From positions 6,709,001-6,773,000 of the forward strand of contig NZ_CP135275.1 in NCBI RefSeq assembly GCF_032302195.1: 64,000 bases of DNA, read 5' to 3'. The position numbers were made by a program, and so were the translations under genes. Positions 28,025 to 36,900 of the stretch are shown here, one piece after another. The notes under the pieces are model-generated. The model worked only from the letters and a program-made list of their open reading frames with translations, was not told the DNA's origin and made no database searches. Origin of the DNA: Paenibacillus sp. MMS20-IR301. Lineage in GTDB: Bacteria; Bacillota; Bacilli; Paenibacillales; Paenibacillaceae. How positions within the stretch are numbered: the stretch's first letter is position 1; each line of letters opens with the position of its first letter.

Positions 28025-30403
28025 ATGGACAACAACAGTAAACATCCGTGGAAATTAAGGTACAGCCGGCCTGCAGCTGTCTGGGAAGAGGCGTTACCGC
28101 TGGGCAACGGGCATCTGGGCGCTATGGTCTTCGGCGGTACGGCCCGGGAGCAGATTCAGCTCAACGAGGATACGCTCTGGTCGGGATTTCCGCGGGATAC
28201 CAATAACTATGAAGCATTGCGCTATTTGAAAAGAGTCCGGGAGCTGATTGCTGCCGGCCAATACAGCGAAGCCGAAGCGATTGTTAACCGGCATATGCTT
28301 GGTGTTAACGCACAAGCCTATATGCCGCTCGGCGATCTGCTGCTTACGCAGCCGGGTGCAGAGCACTGTACTGCATATGAACGAGAGCTGGATCTGGACA
28401 GCGGGATTGCCAAGGTTACTTATGCGGGGGCGCAGGGGAGCTTCACCCGTGAAATGTTCATCAGTGTCCCGGACCAGGTTGGTGTCGTTCACCTGACAAG
28501 TGAGGTGCCGGGCGGAATTCAGCTGGAGCTGGCCCTGGACAGCCCGTTGAAGCATACCATCTGCCCAGTAGAGAGTTATGAGCTTATTCTGCAGGGCCGC
28601 TGTCCGTCGCATATTGCCGACAACTATCATCAGGATCACCCGGTTGCGGTCCTCTATGAGGATGGCCTAGGCGTAGCGTTCGAGCTTCGGCTGCAGGCAC
28701 AGATTACGGGCGGGACGATCCGGCAGGCCGGGGATAAGCTGGTGATCTCCGGCGCCGACCGTGTGCTGCTGCTATATGCAGCCGGCACAGACTATGAGGC
28801 GGTGAAGTCACGGGCCAGCCATCTGAAGGCTGGTGCAGCTGCCGGGGCTTCTGCAGCACTCAGTCCGGCGGAGATAAGTGCAGGCAGGTTGGCCGCTGCG
28901 GCAGACAAGCCGTATGAGGAGCTGCGGGCACGGCATACAGCGGATCATCAGGCGGTATTCCGCCGGATGGACCTCGATCTCGGGGGGCATGAGGCAGAGG
29001 AGCGGCCGACAGATGAACGCCTGGCAGCGTATAAGGACGGTCAGGAGGACCCGGCGCTGGAAGCGCTGCTGTTCCAGTACGGCCGTTACCTGCTGATAGG
29101 CAGCTCGCGGGCCGGAACACAGGCGGCCAACCTGCAGGGCATCTGGAACAATTATGTACAGCCGCCGTGGAACAGCAACTATACGACCAACATTAATACG
29201 CAAATGAATTACTGGCTGGCAGAAGTCTGCAATCTCAGTGAATTCCATGATCCGCTGATCGACCTGATCAGGGAGCTTAGTGAGACGGGAGCAAGAACAG
29301 CGGCGGTTCATTACGGGGCGCGGGGCTGGACAGCGCACCACAACGTGGATCTGTGGCGGGCCTCTACCCCTTCCGGCGGGGATGCCAGCTGGGCGTTCTG
29401 GCCGCTGGGCGGGGTCTGGCTGTCCCGCCATCTCTGGGAGCATTACGAGTTCACACCGGATGCCGCGTATCTGGAGGAGACTGCTTATCCCCTGATGAAG
29501 GGAGCGGCGCTCTTCTGTCTGGACTGGCTGGTGGAAGGGCCGGAGGGCTATCTCGTAACGAGCCCGTCTACTTCGCCGGAGAACCGGTTCGTTACCGCAG
29601 AAGGCCAAGCCTGCTGTATCTCATCCGGTTCAGCCATGGACATGAGCCTGATCGCTGAATTGTTGCAGCACTGCCTGCAGGCTGCACGGATTCTCGGCGT
29701 GGATCAGGATTTCCGGGAGGAGCTGGAGCAGACGCTCTCCCGCCTGTTGCCGCTGAAGATTGCTGAGGACGGACGGCTGCAGGAATGGATGTATGACTTT
29801 GCTGAATCGGAGCCGGGGCACCGTCATGTCTCGCATCTGTACAGCCTGTATCCGGGTAACCGGATTAATGAACGGGATACCCCGGAGCTGCTTGCGGCGG
29901 GCCGCCTGTCCCTCCAGAAGCGGATTGCTTCGGGCGGCGGACATACCGGCTGGAGCTGCGCCTGGCTGATTAACCTGTATGCCCGGCTGAAGGACGGGGA
30001 GTCGGCGCACAGCTTTGTCCGTACACTGTTAACCCGGTCGGTATATCCGAACCTGTTCGATGCGCATCCGCCATTCCAGATTGACGGTAATTTCGGTGCC
30101 GCTGCGGGAATTGCTGAAATGCTGCTGCAGAGCCATCTGGGTGAGCTGTCCTTGCTTCCGGCACTGCCGGAGGCGTGGAAGAACGGCCGGATTACCGGCC
30201 TGAAGGCACGCGGCGGCTATGAAGTGGATCTTGAATGGCAGGAACGCACCCTGACATCCGCACGGGTAACTGCGAAGTTTGACGGCCAGCTGCGTCTGAG
30301 CTGCGCACAGGAGCTGAAGCTTCAGCTTCAAGGCGGAAGCACGCAGCCGGTGAACGGGGCCATTGAGGTTAAGGCCGGAGAGGTGTATCGGTTCCTGGTA
30401 TGA
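28025..30403 (+). CDS. Glycoside hydrolase family 95 (alpha-L-fucosidase/galactosidase type)
   Basis: 792 residues, the usual GH95 length. The N-terminal beta-domain has [20 protein letters not shown], then [14 protein letters not shown]. The (alpha/alpha)6 catalytic part includes [33 protein letters not shown] and [11 protein letters not shown], followed by [31 protein letters not shown] and [18 protein letters not shown]. There is no signal peptide, so it acts on oligosaccharides after import. GH95 enzymes remove alpha-1,2-fucose or alpha-L-galactose, for example from xyloglucan fragments. The adjacent transporter and sensor suggest one uptake-and-cleavage unit. Confidence 0.93.
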   Translation: MDNNSKHPWKLRYSRPAAVWEEALPLGNGHLGAMVFGGTAREQIQLNEDTLWSGFPRDTNNYEALRYLKRVRELIAAGQYSEAEAIVNRHMLGVNAQAYMPLGDLLLTQPGAEHCTAYERELDLDSGIAKVTYAGAQGSFTREMFISVPDQVGVVHLTSEVPGGIQLELALDSPLKHTICPVESYELILQGRCPSHIADNYHQDHPVAVLYEDGLGVAFELRLQAQITGGTIRQAGDKLVISGADRVLLLYAAGTDYEAVKSRASHLKAGAAAGASAALSPAEISAGRLAAAADKPYEELRARHTADHQAVFRRMDLDLGGHEAEERPTDERLAAYKDGQEDPALEALLFQYGRYLLIGSSRAGTQAANLQGIWNNYVQPPWNSNYTTNINTQMNYWLAEVCNLSEFHDPLIDLIRELSETGARTAAVHYGARGWTAHHNVDLWRASTPSGGDASWAFWPLGGVWLSRHLWEHYEFTPDAAYLEETAYPLMKGAALFCLDWLVEGPEGYLVTSPSTSPENRFVTAEGQACCISSGSAMDMSLIAELLQHCLQAARILGVDQDFREELEQTLSRLLPLKIAEDGRLQEWMYDFAESEPGHRHVSHLYSLYPGNRINERDTPELLAAGRLSLQKRIASGGGHTGWSCAWLINLYARLKDGESAHSFVRTLLTRSVYPNLFDAHPPFQIDGNFGAAAGIAEMLLQSHLGELSLLPALPEAWKNGRITGLKARGGYEVDLEWQERTLTSARVTAKFDGQLRLSCAQELKLQLQGGSTQPVNGAIEVKAGEVYRFLV

Positions 30404-30456
30404 GCTGAAATGACAGCTGTGAAATAGATTAACGTAACGTGAATAACTGCATGAGC

Positions 30457-30495
30457 CCGCTGCTTCCCGGAGACGATCCGGGAGCGGCGTTTTTT
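30457..30495 (+). terminator. Intrinsic terminator after the GH95 gene
   Basis: CGCTGCTTCCCGGA pairs with TCCGGGAGCGGCG over a GACGA loop, followed by six Ts. Confidence 0.88.
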
Positions 30496-30732
30496 GGGGT
30501 TATGGGGAATATGCAAGATGAAAGCAATTCGCCACTTTTCATGATATGATTATCAGAAAAACGCTTATCACCCGGGTGTGCCGGACCGATAATATGGAGT
30601 ATGACAGCTACATATAGCTTATAATTACAGCAGGAAGTTGTATGCGGGAAATATCCGGCATTTACTATAGAGTGCACAATAAACACAAGGCTGGCTGATT
30701 CATTATATAGAGTGCAGGAGGCATCCAAAGGA

Positions 30733-31872
30733 ATGGGAAAGAGACGTATATCGCTGATAAAGACCGTGCTTGGGGGCATGCTGGTGTTTGCCGCGATTCC
30801 GCCGGCACTGTACTGGGGTTATGAGCAGGCCTATGCCGCTGCGGATTCAACCGTACTGACTTCCATGAGCGGAATGATCCAGAAGCTGACCGGGGCGATG
30901 AATAACCGCAGGGAGACCATCACCTTCACTTATCAGGGCAAGACGAATAAGCTTAAGAGCCAGGTGCAATCGGCAATCGATGAAGCGATGGGGAGCGATC
31001 CTTATCTTTATTATATTATTGACAGCTATGCCTTCTCTTACCGGGGGAGTGCACGCTCGGCAAATGTAACTGTCCAAATGGAGTACCGGGAGACGCTGCA
31101 GCAGACAGCTTATGTTAACAAGCAGGTCAAACTGATTCTGCAGGAACTGATCACACCGGGAATGAACAAACATCAGCAGGTAAAAGTAATCCATGACTGG
31201 GTTGTGCAGCAGCTGAAATATGATATGACGTATCAGAGATACACTGCGTATGAGGGGCTGCAGACAGGCAGTGCGGTCTGTCAGGGGTATTCCCTTCTGA
31301 CCTATAAGCTGCTGCTGGGAGCGGGTATTCCGAATAAAATCGTGGAAGGCACAGCCCGGCCTGAAGGCGGAGTGACCCAGTCGCATGCCTGGAATCTCGT
31401 TCAGCTGGACGGCCAGTGGTATCATCTCGATACTACCTGGGATGATCCGGAGCCAAGCCCGGAGGGCGGGATCAGTACGGTCTATTACATGCGGACGGAT
31501 GACCAGATGCGGCGTGATCACAGCTGGACCAAATCCTATCCGGCTGCGAAGACCGGCTATGCCCAGACCCTGTCACAGCTGGTCAGCCGCGGCGGCCAGG
31601 AGGCGGAGGTGTATAAGCAGCTGCAGGAGGTGCTGGACTACCGGCTGTATGAAGAGGACCAGGTGATTACCTCTTCCGCAGAGCTGAAGCAGCTTGTTAA
31701 GCAAGCCGCCGATTCAGGCCGGCTGTCCGTCCTGTTCCGGTACCGGGGCAGCGAGAAGCAGCTGAGACAGGATCTTCAGGTGCTTTACGAGCTAGGATTG
31801 GCTCAGCCGGCCTTCAACAGCACGCCATTTGATAACACGGGAGATCTCAAAGTGTATGTGACCTGGAAGTAG
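30733..31872 (+). CDS. Secreted or membrane-anchored transglutaminase-like protein
   Basis: 379 residues from ATG 30733; AGGAGG at 30716-30721 is correctly spaced, while an upstream GTG at 30712 overlaps it. An N-terminal hydrophobic segment (about 10-30, ending AYAAA) is a signal peptide or anchor. The transglutaminase-like triad is visible: C183 in AVCQGYS, H218 in SHAWNLV, D233 in YHLDTTWDDP. Such proteins may crosslink or cleave proteins at the cell surface. It resembles the sporulation/cell-wall associated transglutaminase-like group. It lies alone between terminators. Confidence 0.85.
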   Translation: MGKRRISLIKTVLGGMLVFAAIPPALYWGYEQAYAAADSTVLTSMSGMIQKLTGAMNNRRETITFTYQGKTNKLKSQVQSAIDEAMGSDPYLYYIIDSYAFSYRGSARSANVTVQMEYRETLQQTAYVNKQVKLILQELITPGMNKHQQVKVIHDWVVQQLKYDMTYQRYTAYEGLQTGSAVCQGYSLLTYKLLLGAGIPNKIVEGTARPEGGVTQSHAWNLVQLDGQWYHLDTTWDDPEPSPEGGISTVYYMRTDDQMRRDHSWTKSYPAAKTGYAQTLSQLVSRGGQEAEVYKQLQEVLDYRLYEEDQVITSSAELKQLVKQAADSGRLSVLFRYRGSEKQLRQDLQVLYELGLAQPAFNSTPFDNTGDLKVYVTWK

Positions 31873-31873
31873 G

Positions 31874-31919
31874 AAATCCGCCGGCCAGGAGAAACGATTG
31901 CTTCATCTCCGGCGGTTTG
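31874..31919. terminator. Bidirectional terminator overlapping a gene end
   Basis: AAATCCGCCGG (31874-31884) pairs with CCGGCGGTTT (31909-31918). The right arm is also the last codons of the DUF3889 gene on the minus strand. Confidence 0.6.
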
Positions 31920-32220
31920 TCTCTGTGAACAGAATAGACTTAAGCTGATCGGCCGATGGATCGAAACGGATGCGGACGATAACACCGAATTCCTGGCCGG
32001 AGCGGCTTCTGACCCACAGCCTGAACTTCTCCTCAGCGAGCCCGGGCTGGATTTGCGTGCGGCCGATATGCTTATAATCCACAATATCGGCATCATACCT
32101 CTGCTGGGTTGCCTTCACGGCGACGATGCCCCATTTGGCATAATCAGGTGCGGCTGAGCTGAGCGGACTGTTCAAGACGAAGAATAGCACCAGCAGGGCG
32201 ATCACCGGGCTTCTTTTCAT
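31903..32220 (-). CDS. DUF3889-type small secreted protein
   Basis: 105 residues with a signal peptide (MKRSPVIALLVLFFVLNSPLSSAAP). The mature part has YAKWGIVAVKATQQRY, ADIVDYKHIGR and EKFRLWVRSR...EFGVIVRIRFDP, the pattern of the DUF3889 family of Bacillales. Function unknown. Ribosome site AAGGAGG. Convergent with the transglutaminase-like gene. Confidence 0.75.
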   Translation of the reverse strand: MKRSPVIALLVLFFVLNSPLSSAAPDYAKWGIVAVKATQQRYDADIVDYKHIGRTQIQPGLAEEKFRLWVRSRSGQEFGVIVRIRFDPSADQLKSILFTETNRRR

Positions 32221-32264
32221 AGCAGCCTCCTTAGGTTGGAATAAGGTTAGCTTGCCCCAAACGC

Positions 32265-32633
32265 TTATTTATATTTTCCAAACCCGTCCTCGCATGTGAT
32301 CCCCGTATCAAGCAGGCCATAAAGAAATTGTCTGGAATCCTCCAGGTTTTTTTGGGCTGCCTCAATATCAGCTAGTTTGCCTTTGATGATCCGAGTTTGT
32401 TCATCTTTGGTGATTCCATTTTTAGAGATCATGGATCTTATATCATGAATGGAGAAGCCGACAGCCAGACAATTTTTGACCACATCCAGGTGATGAATTA
32501 TCTCTCCGGCATACTTCCGGTAATTATTCTCTTCTCTCAGTACGTACTCCTCAGTAATAATGCCCATTTTCTCATAGTAGCGAATGGTTGATATAGGCAG
32601 ATTGGCCAGCTTTGCGACCTCGCTAATTTTCAT
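32265..32633 (-). CDS. MerR family transcriptional regulator
   Basis: 122 residues starting MKISEVAKLANLPISTIRYYE; the second of two ATGs is chosen because the GGGGG site is only one base from the first. An N-terminal MerR helix-turn-helix and wing are followed by a coiled-coil dimer helix (about 80-108). The short C-terminus has a single Cys (TCEDGFG), too little for a metal site. It is divergent from the nitroreductase, so it probably controls that gene through the palindrome at 32660-32679. The inducer is unknown. Confidence 0.9.
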   Translation of the reverse strand: MKISEVAKLANLPISTIRYYEKMGIITEEYVLREENNYRKYAGEIIHHLDVVKNCLAVGFSIHDIRSMISKNGITKDEQTRIIKGKLADIEAAQKNLEDSRQFLYGLLDTGITCEDGFGKYK

Positions 32634-32659
32634 TTTCATCCCCCTGCGGTTCTCTCTTG

Positions 32660-32679
32660 CTATAAAGTATACTTCATAG
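32660..32679. promoter_or_regulatory. Palindromic operator candidate for the MerR regulator
   Basis: CTATAAAGTATACTTCATAG is a 20-bp palindrome with one mismatched pair, centred in the MerR/nitroreductase intergenic region, 27 bases before the merR-type start. A second imperfect repeat ATCTA/TAGAT lies at 32723-32738. Confidence 0.6.
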
Positions 32680-32755
32680 TTTAGAATTCTTGTAGTGCAG
32701 GCAGCCTGGTTTGCCGTGCTAAATCTAAACCTATAGATAAAGGAGAGAAATTAAC

Positions 32756-33406
32756 ATGAGTACAATCACTGGGAAATACCATACAACCAACGATTTCAAT
32801 GAGATCGTCCTGGAGCGCCGTTCCGTGAAGGCTTATGATCCTGAAGTAAAAATCAGCCGGGAGGAAATGAGCGAAATTCTGGCTGAGGCCTCCCGTGCTC
32901 CGTCTGCCATTAACATGCAGCCATGGCGGTTCCTTGTTATCGACAGCGCTGAGGGCAAAGAAAAGCTGGCCCCGCTGGCGTCCTTCAACCAGACGCAGGC
33001 GCTGACCTCCTCGGCTGTTATTGCGGTATTTTATGATGCGAATAATATTGAATATATGGAGGAAATTTTCGGCAAATCGGTAGAACTTGGATACATGCCG
33101 CGCGACGTCATGAATATGCAGCTGCAGCAAGTGAAGCCGTATTATGCGGGCTTGTCCGCATCCGAGCTGCGTGATGTGAATCTGATTGACTCAAGCCTTA
33201 TTTCAATGCAGTTGATGCTTGTTGCCCGTGCTCACGGATATGACACCAACCCGATGGCCGGTTATGAGAAAGACAAGATCGCAGAAGCTTTTGGCCTGGA
33301 CAAGGACCGGTTCCAGCCGGTCATGCTGATCTCTATCGGAAAAGCGGCCAAAGAAGGTTATCCTTCCTACCGACTGCCGGTTGAAACGATCACCACCTGG
33401 GCATAA
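32756..33406 (+). CDS. Nitroreductase family protein
   Basis: 216 residues, an FMN- and NAD(P)H-dependent oxidoreductase fold. ERRSVKAYD near the N-terminus and APSAINMQPWRFLVI form the FMN-binding region, with GYDTNPMAGYEKDKIAEAFGL and PVMLISIGK toward the C-terminus. Reduces nitro compounds or quinones; the physiological substrate is open. Ribosome site AAGGAGAG. Likely under control of the divergent MerR regulator. Confidence 0.9.
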   Translation: MSTITGKYHTTNDFNEIVLERRSVKAYDPEVKISREEMSEILAEASRAPSAINMQPWRFLVIDSAEGKEKLAPLASFNQTQALTSSAVIAVFYDANNIEYMEEIFGKSVELGYMPRDVMNMQLQQVKPYYAGLSASELRDVNLIDSSLISMQLMLVARAHGYDTNPMAGYEKDKIAEAFGLDKDRFQPVMLISIGKAAKEGYPSYRLPVETITTWA

Positions 33407-33463
33407 TCCGCGGTTCCAGGCAAGTATCGCTATACCTTGAGGCAAACAGTATCTCCAGACGGA

Positions 33464-33513
33464 AAAAAGACCGGTATCTGACCACGGCGAAGTGGTCGTA
33501 ACCGGTCTTTTGT
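33464..33513. terminator. Bidirectional terminator (nitroreductase / lysP)
   Basis: AAAAGACCGGT (33465-33475) pairs with ACCGGTCTTTT (33501-33511); an inner GACCAC/GTGGTC stem strengthens it. Confidence 0.88.
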
Positions 33514-33562
33514 TGTGCAAAGTTACAGCACTGCTGTGCGGCGAACAGGCAATTGCAATGAG

Positions 33563-35050
33563 TTACTCGGCGTGAGTACTCAAGTCACATTTGTCCAGTG
33601 GAACGATGCTGCTTTTGCGGAACCAGCCGTAGCCCAGCCAGATCAGCAGGAACAGCGGTATGCTGACATAGGAGACGAGGATGCCGTACCAGTCGATTCT
33701 GGACCCGGTGAAGGCACCCATATTCTGGCCGAATACCGCAACCATACAGAGGGCAAAGGCAAACAGCGGGCCGAACGGGAACCATTTCGCCCGGTACGGC
33801 AGCTCATCCAGCGAATGTCCCTGCTTCAGAAAAGCGCGGCGGAAACGGTAATGGCAGACGGCAATGCCGAGCCAGTTGATGAAGCCGCACATCCCGGAGG
33901 CATTCAGCAGCCAGTTGTACACGGCGCCGTCACCGAAGAAGGAGGCGAGGAAGGCCAGCATGCCGACAGCGGTAGTGACCAGCAGCGCGCCTACAGGCAC
34001 GCCCCGCTTGTTCAGCCTGCCGAGTGCACGCGGAGCCATTCCGTCCTTAGCCATGGCGTACAGGACGCGTGTCGAAGCGTACATCCCGGAGTTGCCGGCG
34101 GACAGTACAGAGCTGAGAATGACTGCATTCATTACTGAAGCGGCAATAGCGAGCCCGGCCTTGTTAAAGACGATGGTGAACGGACTGACGCCGATATCGT
34201 CAATCCCGCCGCGCAGCAGATCGGGATTGGTGTAAGGGATGATCATGCCGATGACGAAAATGGCCAGGATATAGAAAACCAGAATCCGCCAGAATACCTG
34301 GCGGATCGCGATAGGCACATTTCTGCGCGGATTCTCGCTCTCACCTGCTGCGACCCCGACCAGCTCCGTTCCCTGGAAGGAGAAGCCGGCTGCCATGAAG
34401 ACGCCGACGAAGGCGAAGAAGCCGCCGTGGAACGAGCTGCCGCCCAGCTGGAAGTTGCTGAATCCGACGGCTTTGCCGCCCATAATGCCGAAGATCATAA
34501 GCACTCCGACAGCGAGGAAGACCACCACGGTAATGATCTTGATAATCGCAAACCAGTATTCCGACTCCCCGTAGCCGCGGGAGGAGAGAAAGTTCAGGCC
34601 GAACATGAGCAGCAGGAACAGCAGGCTCCAGAGAAAGGAGGGGCTGTCCGGGAACCAGTATTTGATGATGACGGTAGCTGCCGACAGCTCAGCCGCAATG
34701 GTAACCGCCCAGTTGTACCAGAAGTTCCAGCCGATAGCGAAGCCGAAGGCGGGGCTGACGAACCGGGTGCCGTAAGTACTGAAGGAACCGGAGTCCGGCA
34801 GATAGGTTGCCAGCTCCCCAAGGCTGGTCATGAGGAAATAGACCATAATGCCGACAGCCGTATAGGCGAGCAGTGCTCCGCCCGGTCCGGAGGAGGCAAT
34901 CGCTCCGCCGCTGGCGAGGAACAGCCCGGTGCCGATAGAGCCGCCGAGGGCAATCATGGTCAGATGCCTTGCTTTGAATGTTTTGCGCAGGGCCGGAGTC
35001 TTGGCGTTGCCTGCCTGTGCCGGCTGCTGCAGATCTTGCTTTGCTTGCAT
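33563..35050 (-). CDS. lysP: Lysine-specific amino acid permease (APC superfamily)
   Basis: 495 residues from ATG 35050, with AAGGGAGTG eight bases before it. Twelve predicted membrane spans. APC signature LTMIALGGSIGTGLFLASG at the start and FSFQGTELVGVAAGESENP in the middle, as in the LysP/GabP amino acid permease branch. Lysine specificity is supported by the lysine riboswitch in its leader. Imports lysine with protons. Confidence 0.92.
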   Translation of the reverse strand: MQAKQDLQQPAQAGNAKTPALRKTFKARHLTMIALGGSIGTGLFLASGGAIASSGPGGALLAYTAVGIMVYFLMTSLGELATYLPDSGSFSTYGTRFVSPAFGFAIGWNFWYNWAVTIAAELSAATVIIKYWFPDSPSFLWSLLFLLLMFGLNFLSSRGYGESEYWFAIIKIITVVVFLAVGVLMIFGIMGGKAVGFSNFQLGGSSFHGGFFAFVGVFMAAGFSFQGTELVGVAAGESENPRRNVPIAIRQVFWRILVFYILAIFVIGMIIPYTNPDLLRGGIDDIGVSPFTIVFNKAGLAIAASVMNAVILSSVLSAGNSGMYASTRVLYAMAKDGMAPRALGRLNKRGVPVGALLVTTAVGMLAFLASFFGDGAVYNWLLNASGMCGFINWLGIAVCHYRFRRAFLKQGHSLDELPYRAKWFPFGPLFAFALCMVAVFGQNMGAFTGSRIDWYGILVSYVSIPLFLLIWLGYGWFRKSSIVPLDKCDLSTHAE

Positions 35051-35145
35051 CAATAGGACACTCCCTTACTGTTTCTACTTGTGTTCACAGCGGGGAGTGC
35101 CGCAGCCTGTCAGGCCGTGTGTCTTCTGCATCCGGACAAATCACA

Positions 35146-35175
35146 CAAAAAAACCGCAGACGGACTCTGCGGTTT
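35146..35175 (-). terminator. Riboswitch-controlled terminator before lysP
   Basis: On the minus strand, AACCGCAGA pairs with TCTGCGGTT (arms 35166-35174 and 35152-35160) and runs into seven Ts. It lies between the lysine aptamer and lysP, the position of an expression platform. Confidence 0.88.
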
Positions 35176-35210
35176 CCATAATATAGGCTCCGCATCATAC
35201 TCCCTGTTAA

Positions 35211-35413
35211 GATAGCGCAACACTGGGCAGTGTCTGCAGTTTCCCGGCAGACCATACACAGTGACAGTTCCGCGCCTTTCGGCTACGGCCCCAATCCGCA
35301 ATGCTAAATTAAGAGCAGCAGTGCAGATTTCGGCGGATATTCCTTTCCGTGCGTATCACAGATGGCTCTTAGGCATCTCCACGCGCGTACTCTTACTATC
35401 CGCGACCTCTACC
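35211..35413 (-). promoter_or_regulatory. Lysine riboswitch (L box) aptamer
   Basis: On the minus strand the conserved L-box elements appear in order. P1 GGTAG (35409-35413) pairs with CTATC (35211-35215). AGAGGTCGCGG, GGAAAGGAAT, CCGCCGAA, GGGGCCGTAGCCGAAAGG (35275-35292) and ACTGTCAC (35261-35268) follow. Lysine binding should favour the terminator at 35146-35175 and shut off lysP. Confidence 0.93.
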
Positions 35414-35464
35414 TCATCCTAGGTATGATGAGGCTATCTTGTAACGATATGAACAACAGGAATC

Positions 35465-35493
35465 AGTATAATGCATCTTGGCTTCTCAGGCAA
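35465..35493 (-). promoter_or_regulatory. Promoter of the lysine riboswitch/lysP transcript
   Basis: On the minus strand TTGCCT (35488-35493), 17-base spacer, TATACT (35465-35470); the start would fall about 45 bases before aptamer P1. Confidence 0.6.
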
Positions 35494-35516
35494 TGACAAT
35501 TTACGGCAGGTTCCTG

Positions 35517-36650
35517 TCAGGTGCGCCGGCGTTCCGACATCTGCTGCCAGACTGTACCGGCTGCTTCTTCACCGGCCAGAATCCGCTCAAGCGCCATTCT
35601 GGCCTGCAGCCCGACCTCGAATTCAGGGTCATGGACGGCAGCGCTCAGTGCCTCCTGAGCATCAGGTGTGCCGACCTCATAGAGGAAGCGTGCCGCCCGC
35701 CAGCGCACCAGCTTGCTGGCGTCACTCAGCGACGCCGTCATTACCGGCGTCGCCGCCGGGTCGCCGATGTCAGACAGCGTGTCGCCGGCGGTGCGGCGCA
35801 CGGCCGGGGCGCTGTCCTGCATCGCCTCATAGAGCAGCTCCATCGCCCCTGGCGTGCGGATGTCGCCAAGGTACACGACAGCCAATCTGCGGACCTGCAG
35901 CTTGGGGTCGTGCAGTGCGGCACGCAGCTCCGGCAGGAGCTGCTCGCTAGGCGCCAGATCCTCCAGCGCGGCGTAGCGCACGCGCCAGTCACCGTCCCGC
36001 AGGTCCCGCAGCAGCTCGGCCTGCTCCTTCTTGCGGCGCTGCTCGATGAACTCGCCGGCCGCCCCGTGCGCGATCGCCTGCTGCACGAGGGAGTCAAGGC
36101 GTTCCTGCGGATACGCCGCCTCCAGCTCCTGCTCGACCTCGCGGGCAATATCCGGCGGCTCGCCGTACCGCACGCCGTAATCGGTGAGCTTGCGCTCCTT
36201 GATCAGCACAGCGCTGGCAACATCGGTTACCGCCTGCGTGAAACGGGCGGACAGGGAGATGCGCTCTTCCTTCGCGCCGGTCTTCACGCGGATCTGAATC
36301 GGGATGCCGCGGAACATCTGCACGAACACCTGGGCTTCCCCGAAGTGGGCGCCTGCATCCCCGCCCTCGGCAGGGAGCTCGGTCGAGAGCCCGTCTGCAC
36401 CGAAGCGCTGCTGGACCTCGCGGAGAATGGCTGCCCAGTCTGCACTGCCCTTGCGCTCCAGGGCGGCGAAATCGGCAGCATGGTAAATTTCCGTAACGCC
36501 TGGAATATCCAGCATCTCCTGCGCCCACGCAGGGGCGGAGCGCCGGCTTTCGGGCGTATAGGTCCGGCGGATATCGGGGGCAAGACTCTCGTCGAGATGA
36601 AGCTTCATCGTATTTGGACTGGGAGTCGGTTCAATAAAGGTAATCTTCAT
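35517..36650 (-). CDS. Conserved virulence factor C family protein (Nfu-N domain plus HEAT repeats)
   Basis: 377 residues, the same length as Bacillus YpgR. An N-terminal Nfu-N-like domain (about 1-90, MKITFIEPTPSPNTMKLHLD) is followed by a middle region and C-terminal HEAT-like repeats (about 225-365, e.g. DGDWRVRYAALEDLA, DPKLQVRRLAVVYLGDI, DSAPAVRRTAGDTLSDIG). Staphylococcal CvfC affects virulence gene expression; the molecular role is unknown, but Nfu-N points to Fe-S cluster handling. GC is locally high (35700-36450). Confidence 0.85.
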   Translation of the reverse strand: MKITFIEPTPSPNTMKLHLDESLAPDIRRTYTPESRRSAPAWAQEMLDIPGVTEIYHAADFAALERKGSADWAAILREVQQRFGADGLSTELPAEGGDAGAHFGEAQVFVQMFRGIPIQIRVKTGAKEERISLSARFTQAVTDVASAVLIKERKLTDYGVRYGEPPDIAREVEQELEAAYPQERLDSLVQQAIAHGAAGEFIEQRRKKEQAELLRDLRDGDWRVRYAALEDLAPSEQLLPELRAALHDPKLQVRRLAVVYLGDIRTPGAMELLYEAMQDSAPAVRRTAGDTLSDIGDPAATPVMTASLSDASKLVRWRAARFLYEVGTPDAQEALSAAVHDPEFEVGLQARMALERILAGEEAAGTVWQQMSERRRT

Positions 36651-36829
36651 ATGTCAGCTCTCCTTAGGGTGAAGGGTATATGCACCGTGCTCGTTACCCG
36701 CATTTTACATCATTTCCGGCACAGAACACAAAAGGGCAGACACCGATAGAAGAATAAATTTGCCGTTTCTCTGCGGGCCAATTGGGTAAAGCTTGTAATG
36801 AAAGGCCGGGTCCGCAGGCTGACGGATTT

Positions 36830-36858
36830 TTGCAAATAAGATTGCACAGTCCTATAGT
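36830..36858 (+). promoter_or_regulatory. Promoter of the MBL-fold gene
   Basis: TTGCAA (36830-36835), 17-base spacer, TATAGT (36853-36858), 43 bases before the start codon. Confidence 0.6.
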
Positions 36859-36900
36859 TAGGTTATCTGGTTTGATAAGTCATAAGGAGTGGTTTCAGCC

